From NCBI GenBank assembly GCA_039881145.1, contig JAYKKI010000027.1, positions 24,563,001-24,627,000 of the forward strand: a stretch of DNA of 64,000 nucleotides, read 5' to 3'. The position numbers and the translations under genes were made by a program. Origin of the DNA: Druceiella hillmani. Lineage: Eukaryota > Arthropoda > Insecta > Lepidoptera > Hepialidae. The notes under the pieces were generated by a model. That model was not told where the DNA came from. It was given only the letters and a program-made list of their open reading frames with translations, and made no database searches. Positions 12,640-25,880 of this stretch are shown here, one piece after another. The first letter of the stretch is position 1, and every line of letters begins with the position of its first letter.

Positions 12640-13290
12640 TGAATCTCAGGCACAATGCTCAGGGATATTAGCAGAATTTTCCAATAGACTGGTCTCAAAA
12701 TAAACATGAACAAGACAAAGATTCCATCAATGTCCAGGTTGTACCTATATCGTTGATGATGTTATCCTCGAAGTTGCTATCATGTCTAGCTCTGACACAT
12801 GGTCCGTTCAAGAAAATCTAACTTCAATATGTAGTTTAATCGAAGGATTCAACTAGGCTAGGTAGCGTTAGAGGAACTACTTACTTTCTTTCAAAATACC
12901 ATAAACTTTGAAAACGAAAATTTTCAAGCAGTATATATCATGACGTACGGAACCGGTAACTCCTTATTTTATATTAATAAAAAAAACTACAAGTCACATA
13001 GCGAGATATGGAAAGGTCTACACTCGAGGTCTTTCTATCGAATATGGTTCGTAATGAGATTATCCGTAGGAAAAACATTTGATTGAAGTGGCAAGAGACA
13101 GACTGAAGTAGCAAGGGGTACACCCAATAGCGCGCAGATCTGTTAACCATGGAGGAAGACAAATCCTCGAAGGTGTTCGTGCACCAGAAGACCTGGTAAA
13201 TATTGTCGCGGCACATAATTAATTTTTGCAGGAATCTATGGGATAGGCCTATGTTTATCAGTGGACGTCTTCCAGTTGGTGATAACGACA
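12640..13290 (+). pseudogene. RTE-type LINE reverse transcriptase C-terminus, degraded
   Basis: The plus strand carries the end of an endonuclease-reverse transcriptase of the kind often annotated 'craniofacial development protein 2-like'. 'LRDISRIFQ' then 'TGLKINMNKTKI' lies at about 12658-12725. 'FNRRIQLG' follows at about 12835, and a 'VARDRLK' / 'PIARRSVNHGGR' stretch at 13090-13160 corresponds to the usual wood-chuck-like 'W-AGHIARR-DGRW' end. It ends with 'YVYQWTSS' near 13265. Stops and frameshifts throughout. The paralogous copy is at 58030-58745 in unit 3b, and unit 2 has nothing between the equivalent flanks. Confidence 0.8.
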
Positions 13291-13560
13291 ATGAAATAAT
13301 ATTAACATTTACAAGTAGTTTGATGAGCATGCACATTTTATAATTTTCCTGAGTGTGTATCAAAAACTCAATGAGTGAGTTCTACTCGTACACCATGTTC
13401 ACCTATGATGTATGAGTAAAAACCATAAATCTACCAATAAATCACATTACCAAATTGTTGAGAGTAACGTTTACAAAATACTTCTATTCATATTCGTCTT
13501 AAAAACTGGTATATAATTAATATTTCGAGTTTTTTACCACACAGCGGAACGCAGGTTAGA
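13291..13560 (+). repeat. Shared flank 3' of RTE fragment, unit 1
   Basis: Aligns with 58745-59060. Anchors are 'tagtttgat.a', 'cctgagtgtgta' and 'ggtatataatta.tat.t.gagttt..tcacca' type sequence. This shows that the RTE fragment was duplicated together with its flank. Confidence 0.65.
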
Positions 13561-14780
13561 ATTCATTTACAAAATGATTAATTTTCATCATTGACTTTAA
13601 GTCACTTAATACTTACTTAGACTTTTAATAACGATGAAAGTTTCGTTAGCGTTTTCCTTTAACACTGCTTATTCATTTAACATACAACCTTTACAATATG
13701 ATAGCTCATAGTTTTCCCATTACTAAATATAAAAAAGTGTGCACATATGGTGTTAAATGTTTAATATGCATCTAAAAATGTCAACATAATCGCCTAAAAA
13801 TTCACTAATTTAGGCGTGTTGCGATGAACGCCGACAAAACTATTAAATATACACTAATATTATATGAAGGGGAATAGTAGTACTTAAAAAGGTATGAAAA
13901 AAATTCTGCTATTGCAAACTTTTCTTTCAATCATTTACTTTTAAGCTACAGTATTTTTTGAGCTATGTAGTATACGTTTTGTAAGCTATTCTAGTATTTG
14001 TTTAAGTCAAACGGTAATAGCTTTTAAAGTAAAAAAAAACCTGAAGCAAAAGTAGCAGTTTGTCAATTTATTATTCATAATAATTCTAAGCGTTTTCGAT
14101 TGGTAAAAAGGGTCAACCCTTTGACCAAAATACCTTGGGATACGTTTTAGTACTTAAAAATAAATGAAAAGTTTTTGAAAGTAAGAAAAAGTTAAAATAG
14201 GATTTTGATGATGTTAAGTGCCATGTATTTGCACATAGAGGCGAAGGACGGATGAGGGAGGGGAAACGACAAATTTGATGCACGTCACATGATGAATGTT
14301 ATAAGCAATGTAGTCACAAGTAGTAATGTCGTGGTATATTTTTATAGTTTTGGTAATTAAAATAAAACGGAATGATCACGTCTGTGAAAGATACGTATCA
14401 AAAACCCTAATTGAATAACTAATTTGCACTGGTACTAGGTCGAGGCCGGACGCTTTATTATTTTCATTTATTATTACTTATTTTCATTTCATTATTATTT
14501 ATTTTCATTTTTGTATATAATATTTTTTTTAAATTTCCCTGTTTTGTAATTTTTATAAATAGATTATAATTTAATTTTCCAGTCATGTTGCGTTACAATA
14601 TTATATTTTTGTTAATTAAAATAAAACAAAGAACTACGTTAAGTAAAGAAAAAAACAAATAAAAAATCGTAAATAAAATAATGAAACTGCATCAATACGA
14701 AGTCCGGGTGGGTTATTAGTATTTCATGTATTAAGGAGTGTAATTGAACGATACAGGTGTTGTTTATAAATAAAATGAAC
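13561..14780. other. AT-rich, nothing recognised
   Basis: No gene. The interval 14450-14520 is a low-complexity run of 'ttatttattttcatt' type words. The short minus-strand frame 14639-14836 has no features. Confidence 0.4.
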
Positions 14781-15270
14781 ATTTTGTAAAACTGCTTCAT
14801 GTTCGCTTGTTTCACGAATAAAAGCTTGACTCGCAATAAAGCTCATATAAAAAAATGCTTACGAACTTACATACTACGTGCAAAGCCAATGACCTTGTTT
14901 AATAAACTCCCATAAGTAGTTCTGCCCTAATAATTTACTGTTAACAGAACAAAATTTCTGACTTTCACATAATAATTTTGTCCTATTTTTCGATATTTTA
15001 TTTGCCCCTCATTAATAGGCCATTTTCCGTTATTTCATTTCTTTCTCATTAATAGGCCATAGCGCATGCTATGAAATGTTTAATCTGAAGTGTACAAACA
15101 CCTCATAGCGACGAGGTACTCGCTTTGATTAATTAAATTGTCATCTTTCCTAAACTAATTGTTAAGTGACCGTTTGGATAATTTCGAATGACTTTTGAAC
15201 ATCAATTATAAAGTGTAGGATGTGATGTATATTGTTAAGTGGTTCTAACTTAAAACATTTTCATAATTTT
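14781..15270 (+). repeat. Block M2 of unit 1
   Basis: Aligns with 33150-33540 and 60130-60600. Shared: 'aaagc.aatgacc' with 'ctcc.aaagcag', 'ctcattaataggccat', 'tatgaaat.ttta..tgaagt.ta.aaacac.tca' and 'ctcgcttt..ttaattaaat'. The word 'ctcattaataggccat' is doubled here (15007 and 15046) but single in the other two copies. Confidence 0.75.
15095..15125 (+). promoter_or_regulatory. TATA-like site in block M2 (tentative)
   Basis: 'tacaaacacctca' here is 'tataaacacgtca' in units 2 (33380) and 3b (60397), a good TATA-box match in two of three copies. It is followed 30-35 bases on by 'tttagttaat' in unit 2, which resembles an arthropod initiator. No transcript or exon can be shown. Confidence 0.2.
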
Positions 15271-15499
15271 CACAATATTATTGACAATATATATTAGAAA
15301 TGTTTTGTATGAGATTCCACAACTGATTATTTTATATTAGAGTATGCGATAATTGCATGTGTCATCATATATGGGGCCAGAGGGAACAGGATAAAAAATA
15401 AGCTAATTTTAAAAGAAGTACACATTTCTTTGTCTAAAGAAGCACTGGATCATATTAATATTTATATTTACATAAAGACGAATCCTCGATTTAATGGAA

Positions 15500-16060
15500 A
15501 AACTAGCAGTTGATTTCAATGCAGACATTAAATACTATTACAGTTTTCTTATGTTAATAATAAGATGGGTTACAAAAGACCCCTGTGTTGGAATAACATA
15601 AACTTATATCTTAGCTTGAATTTTGTGCTAAATCTTTATACAGTCTCGACAGCTCACTTTTTATTCATTCGTTATGAAATCCACATATTTGGTTCTTATT
15701 TTGTGAGCTACAATAATTTAATTTGAAATTCCACCAGCTAATATGTAGTGAAAGGAAATGATTGTTAATATTTTAATTTAAACCTAAAGCATTATCCTAA
15801 TTAAAGTATTTTTGACACGGACTCAATAATCATTACGTAATTCTCAATTAAATTAATAAAAAGGTAAAGAGACAAATATATAGAAACAACATACTATATT
15901 ATATGAATACGTATTCATATATATTATATGAATACAAAGATAGCTTAGATTTTAATTTGAATTTCAGTCCTCATCTCAGTAAAAGTTTTATTTAAATCCG
16001 CCTTTGTTTTTGTATGTTATTCTATCAAATGGACGTTCAGGCCGAAATACAGATTTATTA
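15500..16060 (+). repeat. Block T of unit 1
   Basis: Aligns with 60800-61220: 'aacttatatcttag.tt.aattttg', 'agactcgacag.tcac.ttt', 'aa.cattatccta.ttaaag' and 'tagcttag.ttttaatt.gaa'. Not found in unit 2. Confidence 0.6.
15901..15920. repeat. Perfect 20-bp palindrome
   Basis: 'atatgaatacgtattcatat', inside block T and followed by a direct partial repeat 'atatgaatac' at 15926. Absent from the unit 3b copy. Confidence 0.85.
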
Positions 16061-16748
16061 GAAGAGAAGAACAAGATAAAAATGATAAAAGACGTTGTCA
16101 TGGATCACTGATTCGTCCCTGCTACAATTATTTTTAAATATTCAGTAGATAAAATCATCTCCTTAAAAAAAATTAATATAATAATAGAGATTGTGAACTT
16201 TAACATAGAACGTACGACGAAAAACAAACTAATATAATAAGTAGAAAGTATATAATGTAACAATTTAATTGAATAATTTATATTAGAATAAATGAAATTG
16301 TATAAAGTCGGGTAACAAAAGAGTCTACGAAAAATGAATTATTTTAGGCTAAGAAATTTAAAAAAAAATGTATTTATATACTATATTGCTATTGCTATTA
16401 CAAGTTTTGTAGTGGAAAATGCAGTTAAATCAGCAATATAGATAGACTATTAGTTTCCCAATTGTTTGAAAACATAGCTTTCAGAGTAGAGTATCTATAT
16501 ACCACAAACTGATGCAAAATCGGTTAATAAAATATGAAAGTCACAGTGCACAAAAATGTACATAATGTCTAGTTTAATGTTTTAAATTAATATAATAATT
16601 GTTAGACCAGCAATATTTAAAAAAATAAACGTGACGGAAACAATATAAATAAATAGGAACTAAAAGATATCGAACAATAACCATATAACCTGGAGATGTA
16701 TTGGAAAATATTTTAATAATAAACCCACCTTATGCATTGCATTTCTTA

Positions 16749-16749
<1 letters not shown>
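16061..16749. other. AT-rich, nothing recognised
   Basis: No gene, repeat or duplicated block recognised. Confidence 0.4.
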
Positions 16750-16820
<71 letters not shown>

Positions 16821-16838
16821 AATGTGTGTGTATGTGTA
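16750..16838. repeat. Compound (TA)n(TG)n microsatellite
   Basis: TA run to 16796 then TG run to 16820, with imperfect TG continuing to 16838. It produces open frames of Tyr-Ile and Cys-Val repeats that are artefacts. Confidence 0.95.
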
Positions 16839-18080
16839 GTAAAATTTACGTCCCTACTCCTATCTTTTCATTCCCACGATTTGAATGTGAAACAAGAAAC
16901 CATATATTTTCAAGTCTACCTGTATCCCTCCCTTCCCACATGACTTCGGTACTTCCAACGTGCCTCCCTGTCCACTGGCATTTTATAACAAATTTTGGTT
17001 CAGGTATTTATAAATGTTTACTAACTATGGAAACGCAAAGCAAGTGAACAAAATGCAAAGTATATTACGTCATGCTATTAAGTTACAAACATGTAACAAT
17101 AATTGGTGAACCAGATCGCCTGAATAATAAATAATGATACATGCTATTTTCATGCCACCTTTTTCAATATTTTTTACGAAATTGTCAAACTGTATTATCA
17201 TTCGAACTACGAACACGTGCCATTTTTAAATCGATCGATTTCATAGAAGTGATATAATTTAATTTAACATTTTATCGAGACAAACAAACGGAAAATTTAA
17301 ATTAAATAAACATCGTAAGAAAAATGTAACTTTAAGAGAAACGAATATTTCTGTTATTATTTATTTATTTTTTATTTACGTTGCATTTAGCGGATTCTAT
17401 ACGTATTCAACTTTTTTTATAATCTAGCGAACCCTGATTTAATCAATTCTAATAAACTAAAAACCAACGTGATTAAATTTGTATTACGAAAATATTAACT
17501 TTTCTTCTTATTTCATTACATATACACACTCACAGTATTTTTAACAATATATTTGGTTATATTACAGAATTTAAATTCACGTTTTTAAGAAATATCTATA
17601 TAATACGATATAATAAAAATAGATTCAACAGTTTTTGACTTATATGTCAGAAAATAATGTACTACTGCATATCAAAAATCATATATTTATTACTATACAA
17701 CATACCTTTTCTCCTTTTGTCAATTATTCTAAAAATCGATCCACATTCTACCCAATGACTTTATATTATACAAACATAATCATCAGCGCTCAAAGACTGA
17801 GATAATATATCATAACTTTATTTAGCTGTCATTAGAATGAATCCTGACTAATAGTAAATAGTTATATGTTGTAACTGTCTTATTTTACAAAACTTAAAGC
17901 AAAAACTCCTTCTGCGAAAGTACTTTCTTTACATGTGAAAACTACTATCAGTATTTTATTCGTATGGCGTATACATGCAAATATTATTAATATTAATGTT
18001 TTACTGTGCATTTAAGTGGTTTATTTTGAATTCTCTAGATGAGAAAAATGATCTCAACTATGAGAACATAATATTTTATT
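16839..18080. other. Non-coding, unassigned
   Basis: The interval 16850-17050 is less AT-rich than its neighbours and has no recognisable content. The rest is AT-rich. It corresponds in position to the sequence between T and E, which is not available in other units. Confidence 0.35.
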
Positions 18081-19700
18081 GTTCTGGATATACTACGTAG
18101 CGAGTGTGAGAAGATCGACCTAAATGCTTTATCGATGAACAATGGTTTAAGACGTTATCCGCCACTATCCATCAAGATTGTGCTAATTAAATTTGCCTTA
18201 CACCAATGCTATCCAATTCACTTGAATGTTATACTATTTTACTTATAATGTAAAATTATAAACTTTTATAGATAACTCTCCATTTTGATATGTATTTTTT
18301 TTATTTGACGTCTCAATCTCTTCCCTCCATGTTACTAAATTTTTGAAAAAGTTTGTCATATTTCACAGTATTTGTTTTCTCATTATCTGTCTTTCATTTT
18401 AAAATATTATTTAGGTATCTATTTGACATAACGTCATTGTTTCCATCTGTTTTACGAATATTTCTAACTTCGATCTTTGTAATTGGTATATATCCGCGTG
18501 CACAGATATCGTCCACTTATGTTATGGCATGATGTTCTAATAAACTTAGTACTTCTCATTTTACTACATTGTTGTTTGTACATATCCGGTTAATGACAAT
18601 CTTAAAATAATATCATGAAATCCTTGCACTATAAATAACTCTAATTTAATTAAAATTTAACCTTAATTATAACTTACCCCGCTAATCATGTCAAATCGAT
18701 ATGTTACGCATGACTCAAACTTAATTAAATGTAACCTTAGCTATAAATACCAACCCAATAATAAATATAAATAGATCGATTTATTAAGCTTTGACACCGC
18801 ACTTTACAACCAATGTAACATCGGAAATGCTAAAAGTAATCAAATGAACTCATATCCAATCCAAAGCGACTTAATAAAGTTCCTAACGAACTTTGGTAAT
18901 AAAGGGGACGTGTTTTTATTTCATCATACTTAAAATTGTTGATTGACACCGTAATGGAAACTTTAAAAATATGATTAATACTTACGAGTCTAACATCACT
19001 TTGTTAGCCTTTTCATGCATGATGTCAATTACGTGATTTTTTAAGGAATAATCAAGTTTTATGATAAAAGAGCTTCTGAGCAGTAATGCTTGTTTAATTT
19101 TAAGTGTTATTGAAATCATTAATTTGTTACGAATATTTTGGGAGTTTATTTTAAAGGTACAATAAAAAATAATTTTTTTGGCAACTTATTCATACGTACA
19201 TGTTTAAGTATGCATTATTACTTATAATTTTAATTATCCTATAACATTTATGATTTTTTTAGTTAAGTTTGAAAATTAATGTACATAAGTATAACAATTC
19301 AGAATTTCTGAATATATGAAAAGGAAATGAAGTATGATCCCAAGGTTGGAAATATATCTAATAAAAAACTAAACGTGTTCATAAATTTGAAGAGTAAACC
19401 TTCAGAGTAAGGAAAAATGTATAAAAATATGCGGTACTAGTACAAGTCAAAATGACTGAGACTTTTCTTGTAGAGAATTTCACATAATGGGTGGTGTACT
19501 AACGCTTATAACCGCTATACCGCTTACAATGGACTCGTGAGTTTTTCTTAAGAAGAACTGACCAAGTACGAATAAGGCTCCAACATTGTGTTTTCAGCAC
19601 CTCATTTAAAATGAATTTAGTTTTGCGCAATAAACATTTAAAAATACGACAGGTATTCAGGGAGGAAATAAAAATTTTATTTGGATTAAGCAATATATTT
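18080..19700 (+). repeat. Block E of unit 1
   Basis: Aligns with 34380-34530 plus 37525-38750 (unit 2) and 44640-46100 (unit 3a). Anchors: 'tttgccttaca.caatgctatccaattc' at 18195; 'ggcatgatgttctaataaactt...cttctcattt.actaca' at 18525; 'taataaag...taacgaa.tttggtaataaaggg' at 18870; 'tcatcatacttaaaat.gttga.tgacacc'; 'acttcgttagc'-like and 'tacgtgattttttaaggaataatc' at 19030. A diverged relative of the 250-bp core also makes up block F. Confidence 0.7.
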
Positions 19701-22139
19701 TTGTTCCAATCTGTGCGTAGGCTTCTAAAAACCCTTTTTTCATAATTTTCTGTTCAGTAATTTTGAAAAGAAGGGGTTGAGGATACTTTTTGCATGTCTC
19801 ATTAATGTATCTGCATAGATATACTGAAAAATAATAAACCTTTGCAGAAACCCTACCTAAAATTCAGAAAATCTTTTATTGTTTTTAAAAGCTATCCTTT
19901 TTAATCGATGCTCCATTCCACATACGGAAGGAAAAAATATTTAGAGTACCTAATTTGAATCTCAACCCATATATTTTCATATGAATATTTTTGAGTACTA
20001 GCTATAGAAATATGTGTGGGATGATATATGTTTTATAATAAATGCCAAATTTAAAATTTCTGCCTTAAGCGTTTTCTGAGAAAAACAACTCTGACACACA
20101 AGCAGACACGTGAGTTATATTATTAGGTTTATATGTTTTCTTTTTGAAGTACGTAAACCTAAAAAATAAAATAAAATGAAATGCAATGGATGAGAGACCT
20201 TGTAACAATATACATACATACGAGGACTAAGCGATAGTGCTAAAAACTCAATCAAGTTTATGTGAAAGAGCATAAAAAAATTAACCAAGCTAATGTGATT
20301 CTAAGAAACTACTATTTTGAATGAGATGGTCTGATCAAACAGAAAAAAGAGGGTAACCATCACCATACAAAAGTATTTGCATTAGAAATTATTATTTCTA
20401 AGCATGCAAAAATATACTTATTAAGTTCATGCCCCTTTCTGATGCATTCGATTTTATGTTAAGACAAGGGTAACAGGGGAGTTATTGCATATATAAAAAG
20501 TGGTAAGAACGAGTAGAACTTGCAATATCAGGACACTGTACACTTGCGTATATACAAACATTTAAACATGAGAACACATAGAGTTTTGTTAGACTGTTTC
20601 TTATTATTTATATTATTTTAATATTTTTCAGTAAACAAATATTAGCTAGCATATACGAGCGCAAAAATATTGCGAATTTCTCAGTAATTCTTCCTAGTCC
20701 CCCTTTATATGTTCTGGTACTCATTCAAAATACAGTGTAAAATAATTTCCAATGCTATAAATACTATCTCTAGTTTTAGGACAAGAAACTACTAAACTGT
20801 GTAAATTTAAAGTTCAGATTTTATTTCATTTAGAAGTTGGAAAGCCTGGCAAACTTGTAAAAAGGATAGACAGACGACATTGTCACATCTATAATGTTCC
20901 GTTCGATGTCTTCCGTAAGAAAATTAAAAAAACAGACAATCAAACAACAGAGAAAAACAGAAATGTTTCATAAAATAATAATGACGATTCGGCAGAAATG
21001 TTGACTCTGTATGTCGATGTCAGCAATAACTATTAAAATATCGTATTTTCTATTAACTTTTATTTCTACTAACGGTCATTATTCACAGTTATTTTGAAAA
21101 ACGATTATAATTTCACTGTTATTTAGCGTAAATAATAATGAATATATAAGAAATATTTTTTAAATTGGCTAGTCATTAAAAACGCTGAATCTGCTGATCC
21201 ATAAGAATCCTTTATAAAAAATTTAAACATATTTTTGCAAATTGTGCTTTCCTCAATATATTTTTTTTAATATTTGAAGTCTAAATAATTTTGTTTAAAT
21301 GTCAGAAGTATTTTTGATAGATGTTGATAAATTAATTTAAGAAAACAATAATGCAATGAATGTACTCCAAATAAATCAAAATATATCCTTCTAACCCACG
21401 TCCTTGTTCGTTTTACTATTCATCTGTTTGTTTGCTTGGAGATAATTTTGAAACTGTCGACTACTCTTGTATTGTTGAAAAAAAATTAAGATATAAAAAT
21501 TTATGCTGCTTTTTCAAATAATTAAATTAATAAAAATAATTTATTCATAGCTAGTTGTTGATAGATACATTTCACGATATTACATTAACAAATATGACCG
21601 CATAAGAACACTGTAAGATATTCGTTCACGTTTCAAATGAGTTACACTATAAGTTCTTTCTTTCCTGTAAGATGCAAGAATATAAAGTACCATCTTATCA
21701 ACAGCTTAAGTGATTTAAAAAATGCGTAAATTATGGACTGATTTGAATGTCTATTACAAAACTAAATGGAACGAATAAAAATAATAAATGTACATATTAA
21801 TAAATGAAAAATGTTTAAATCTATTTTTAATATCCGCTCCGATATAAGAACATAAGTCACATAGAACGGATATCACAAGAGTGCATTTATTTTGCGAATA
21901 TTTAACATACAATGTTATAGAATTGGATTATATAGTCCAGTTCTGCAATTAACGGAGACGTATATAGAAAAAATATGCAGAATATAGTTTTTCATAAGAT
22001 TTCAATTACGCAAAGCTTATGGAAGACATAAATATTTTCCTAACCGAAATTTCGAATCTCCTAATTTTATAATCATGACTTAAAATACCTCTAAGGAATA
22101 CACATAAATATTATGAAAATCCTGAATACCTAGGATATA

Positions 22140-22141
<2 letters not shown>
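19701..22141. other. AT-rich interval, possible LINE tail
   Basis: No gene seen. The stretch 19990-20135 ends with 'taagcgttttctgag', then 'cacacaagcagacacgtgag' and 'attattaggttta', which resembles 3' tails of insect LINEs. I am not confident of this. The stretches 20840-20960 and 21830-21960 are ordinary AT-rich DNA. Confidence 0.3.

Positions 22142-22195
<54 letters not shown>
22142..22195. repeat. AT microsatellite
   Basis: Uninterrupted alternating a/t run. Confidence 0.95.
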
Positions 22196-22197
<2 letters not shown>

Positions 22198-22699
22198 CAT
22201 TCATTTTATTAATCATATCCGACCATACATTCAATACCGGATTATTTTGCCCTTCCAAAAGGATTAAAGGATTGCTTAATTTGTCCAAGAGGAAACTATT
22301 TTAACAAAAATATCATGACAAATTTATGATTCTTCATTACGTTCAACTTTTGTATCCATTTGATTTAACTACCATTTTCCCTAGTGTAGTCAATGCTTGA
22401 TCCAAAATCTCAGATCAGAATTTTACTCGCGCCAACTTTATGAAGAATATGAAGGAATTTACTACATCAGAGCAACAACGTAATTAATATAATGACGTAA
22501 TATTCGGAAATCCACTTTGATTTTATTACCTGATACATTTCGGAACATTATCAATTAATGAAGAAATAATTATTCACAAGAAACCATTTGTTGAACAAAA
22601 CACCAAAGACACGTTTAGAATAGTTTCAGTTAAAAAAAAATCTAGAATCTTCAACGTTTCATCAATATTAAACTTTTCAAGACAGTCAGGGGTCTTAAA

Positions 22700-22920
22700 A
22701 GTTTTGTTTTCATAAAAAGTTTGAATACCACCTCGCGCAGCTTGGACTGAAGTTACTAATAATCATGCAGAGTGCCCCGCGACTTTTTTAATATTCATGT
22801 AACGCTGGCTCTGCGTGACGAACTTCCCGTTAGATAGCGTACAGTGACGGATACTTAGCATAACAATAAACTACTTTGCATCTCGGTTGGAACTTTTGTA
22901 AATACGTTAACTACGGTTTT
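22700..22920 (+). repeat. M1-type dispersed repeat, forward
   Basis: Reads on the plus strand what M1 cores read on the minus strand: 'ctaataatcatgcagagtg.c.cg', 'aatattcatgta', 'gaacttccc' and 'cataacaataaactactttgcat'. Forward relatives are at 1490-1660 and 39840-39960. In units 1 and 2 the forward copies precede S and F, while the inverted copies head the M1 block. Confidence 0.65.
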
Positions 22921-23925
22921 CTCCGCCATTGTTGTTATATTGCAAGAGTTGGAATATCCACAGAGTTTTTTATGTCTTTTCAGAGCCACAGGCTCCAAAT
23001 GATAATTTGCAATGTTCTTCTTTTAAGTATTCTTGTTTACCATTTACAAAGTTACTATAATTCCCTATTCCATGAAATTTAGGAACAATTGTCACAAAGC
23101 GTATTTTAATTTTGACTGCAAGGAACAAGGGCACGAGTGTGTCGGTAGCGAAGTACTCACGTAAATTAATAAAAATGTTAAGTCTCTTAAATTACAAAAT
23201 TAAGTAATTTCAAAGTACTCATCTATAAACTGCCTTTTTCGTGATATGCTTTATAACGAAGCCACAGTTTCATAACATTTTAATTTTCTTTAGACTTTAG
23301 ACAGCGTTACAGCTTTTTACTCATTTTAAACCCTTTTTAAGCATTCTATGGAACAATACTAAATTTTAACTTATATTACATACATAATTTATAATAGGTT
23401 TACAAATCTTAACTCACTAAAATATCAATGCCCAACCTCATTTACTCATCCTATAGATCCTGTAAACTTCAAAAAACGACTAGAAAGAGTTTTATTAAAT
23501 TTCATCCGCGGAGGCGTGAAAATAATTTAAAATGTTTTTTTTTATACATTTAATAAATATTTCATTACTGTTTAGCATTTCAAAAACAAAATTAGAAAGA
23601 TATATTTCTTCTATAACTGAAACCTATTGAGAATTAATTTTTCAAGCGATTATCATCCCCAAAGCGGTGTAATAGAAATTGCGGAACACTTTCAATAAAT
23701 TATATAATTCCATCTAATTTTTTAATCCGAGCAACATTTAATTCATAATATATTTGGATAGAGAATTTATTTTCGAAGAAAGTATTACAGGCTTATAAAC
23801 TTTGAATAAAATTATAATATAGAGCAAAGAAACATTAGTGTTACTCATTTAATAGTAATCAATATAAGTATATCAAAATTTCATTGATGGTAACCAACTG
23901 AACTCAAGCATTATATGAGCCAGCA
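22921..23925. other. Non-coding, unassigned
   Basis: No gene recognised. The short frame 22876-23082 overlaps the M1-type repeat and is not conserved in the other copies. Confidence 0.4.
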
Positions 23926-24300
23926 CGACTTAATAAATCTCCAAACGCACGTTTGTGATAAAGGAGCCGTATTTTTATTTCATCATATATAGAATAATTC
24001 AGAGACACCTAAACGGAAAGCCTTAAAAATATAATTACGAGTCTAGCACCACTCTATATGTACGATGTCAGTTACGTATTTTATAAAGCAATAATAGAAT
24101 TTTATGGTAAGCGGGCTTTCGGGTATTCCTGTTTTTTTAATTATAAAATATTCCTGTTTTTTTAATTATGGTATTCCTGTTTTTAATGTGGGCATAAATT
24201 TATTCCTTATTTTCAGTGTACCTATTTTAATGGGTGTGAATTGACAATGCGGTTTTGACATGTTATTCTTTAAGGAAATTTATTTGAATATATTTTATTT
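23926..24300 (+). repeat. Block F before unit 2
   Basis: Core of about 250 bp shared with 40600-40870 and 50335-50580, and more distantly with block E cores at 18870, 37975 and 45290: 'cgacttaataaa.ctc', 'ttgt.ataaaggagcc', 'tttcatcat', 'acgatgtcagttacgt.ttt' and 'ttttatggtaa'. All six cores lie on the plus strand. Confidence 0.7.
24121..24188 (+). repeat. Tandem repeat, about 27-bp unit x3
   Basis: Three copies of 'ggtattcctgttttt' plus 'ttaattata'. Only in this copy of F; the other copies have a single degenerate T-rich stretch here. Confidence 0.85.
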
Positions 24301-25165
24301 AGTAGTAATAGTATTTTATATAGCTCTGAATAATTATATGAACGAATATTAGTAGGTATTGAGGATCGTGGAAAATAAGTGAGGATAATTTTATAACTAC
24401 ATGCGATAAATAAACCACATTACTTATCGAAGAAGTTTATTCAAATGAGACGGAAAGATCAATTTTACGCACGTTCATTATGAAATTTAAAATAAATAGC
24501 ATAATTTTGTAGTAATGCCTTAAATAAATCTAATGGGAGGATATATTCGAAACAAGATCTTCTATATTTGAGAAAAGTTATTCCGATTCTTACAACGGTG
24601 AAAAATTCTAGAATTTGAAATTCGATTGGAAAATTCGGGAGGAATTGTGCCGATTCTTATAGCAATGAAAATACGTGCAAAATGTATTTTCCTGCACACA
24701 AACAAGTATACACGGATACTTGCATATCTTGTCTAACATTTTTATTTCTTATCTCCTTTTTATTATCCAACAGAGTTATTGGTGCTTACACTGCTACAAT
24801 GAGTATGACAATAAATATATTCAGATTTATTTAAAAATAACAATTTTTGAAAAATAACGATCACTTCGATTTCTAAAGAATATTTGAAATATTTGTTTCT
24901 AAAAATTTCCTAAACATTCAGCATATAAGATTTAATGGAGAAAAGACTATATTATTTCCTGACTAAACGATGCACAAGCAAAAACATATAAAACTAGATT
25001 TAATTTTATTTTTCATGGTTATTCATCAAGTGATTCGTTCTATCTTTCATACTGATTTATACACCTATTATATTCCATAAATAATATAAAGAATCTACCT
25101 AATCTCAACTTACAATCAAATGATGACGTTCGAACTTGAGGTGCCCATGTAATATTTTATCTTAT

Positions 25166-25220
25166 GAACAATATAACAACGCTAAATCATACAATATATG
25201 TTATTGTTTAGCGTTGTATA
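25166..25220. repeat. Hairpin, 11-bp arms
   Basis: Arms 'acaacgctaaa' (25176-25186) and 'tttagcgttgt' (25207-25217), 20-nt loop, extended by 'tata' outside with one bulge. Confidence 0.7.
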
Positions 25221-25419
25221 ATCATAAAATACGGAATGAAAAGTGAACTTTACGTTAAAAAACGTGCTTTTATCATTAAAATCTAAATAAATTCGTATTA
25301 TGCATTTACCAACTTATAACACATTTTCCTTTATGATACTAATTTAACGAGGTATATAATTAGCATGTTTATCAAATATGCTGGCAGTAATTTAGAAAAT
25401 GTGTACTTTTCTTTTTTCT

Positions 25420-25880
25420 TCCCCTCAACACAATAATATGTCATAGACATTTAGCTGCTCTTTTGTCTGACCTCTGTCTGTATATGTCATTTAAGCTGTG
25501 AGGGAATGTCTATTGGCTACCCTCAATATTCTTTGGGGAATCGGTTAATAAGATTCGGAACACTATTTCTCCTTAGTCTTGTGCATTGGATACTTCCAGA
25601 TCCCGATAAATTGGCAGCCAAGGCATTTATGTGTTTGATTAATCTTTTGCTGGTAGTTTTGGCTACGAATGAAGATTTCTTGCTTCACAGTTTTAAGTCT
25701 CAGGTCTTGCATAATGTATTTATTGTGAATGCATTTTGGAATGTTGAACTAATAACTTTGGTCTGAAACATTTCCAGGATTTCTATATTAATATTACTTG
25801 CTGTTCCCCAAAGTTCAATTCTGTATGTCCAAACTGGTTAAGTATAGAAAATGTATACTGAGCTTATAATATATGATACT
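25420..25880 (-). pseudogene. Jockey-clade LINE ORF2 C-terminal fragment
   Basis: The minus strand reads 'VWTYRIELWGTAS' then 'NINIEIL' (about 25838 down to 25775), the conserved motif near the thumb end of Jockey-type reverse transcriptases. Further down it reads 'KTTSKRLIKHINALAANL' and 'RLRRNSVPNLINRF' type sequence, with stops and at least two frameshifts. It is inserted into block P of unit 2 only. The 86-codon plus-strand open frame at 25506-25766 is antisense to it and not a gene. Confidence 0.7.

Noticed and set aside
12974..13363. 129-codon minus-strand open frame
   Set aside because: Antisense to the degraded RTE reverse transcriptase, with no recognisable protein features.
16701..17047. 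Open frames rich in Tyr-Ile and Cys-Val
   Set aside because: Direct translation of the TA/TG microsatellite; not a gene. The same applies to the minus-strand frame at 6213-6434.
25506..25766. 86-codon hydrophobic-looking plus-strand frame
   Set aside because: Antisense to a Jockey-type ORF2 fragment that reads well on the minus strand.
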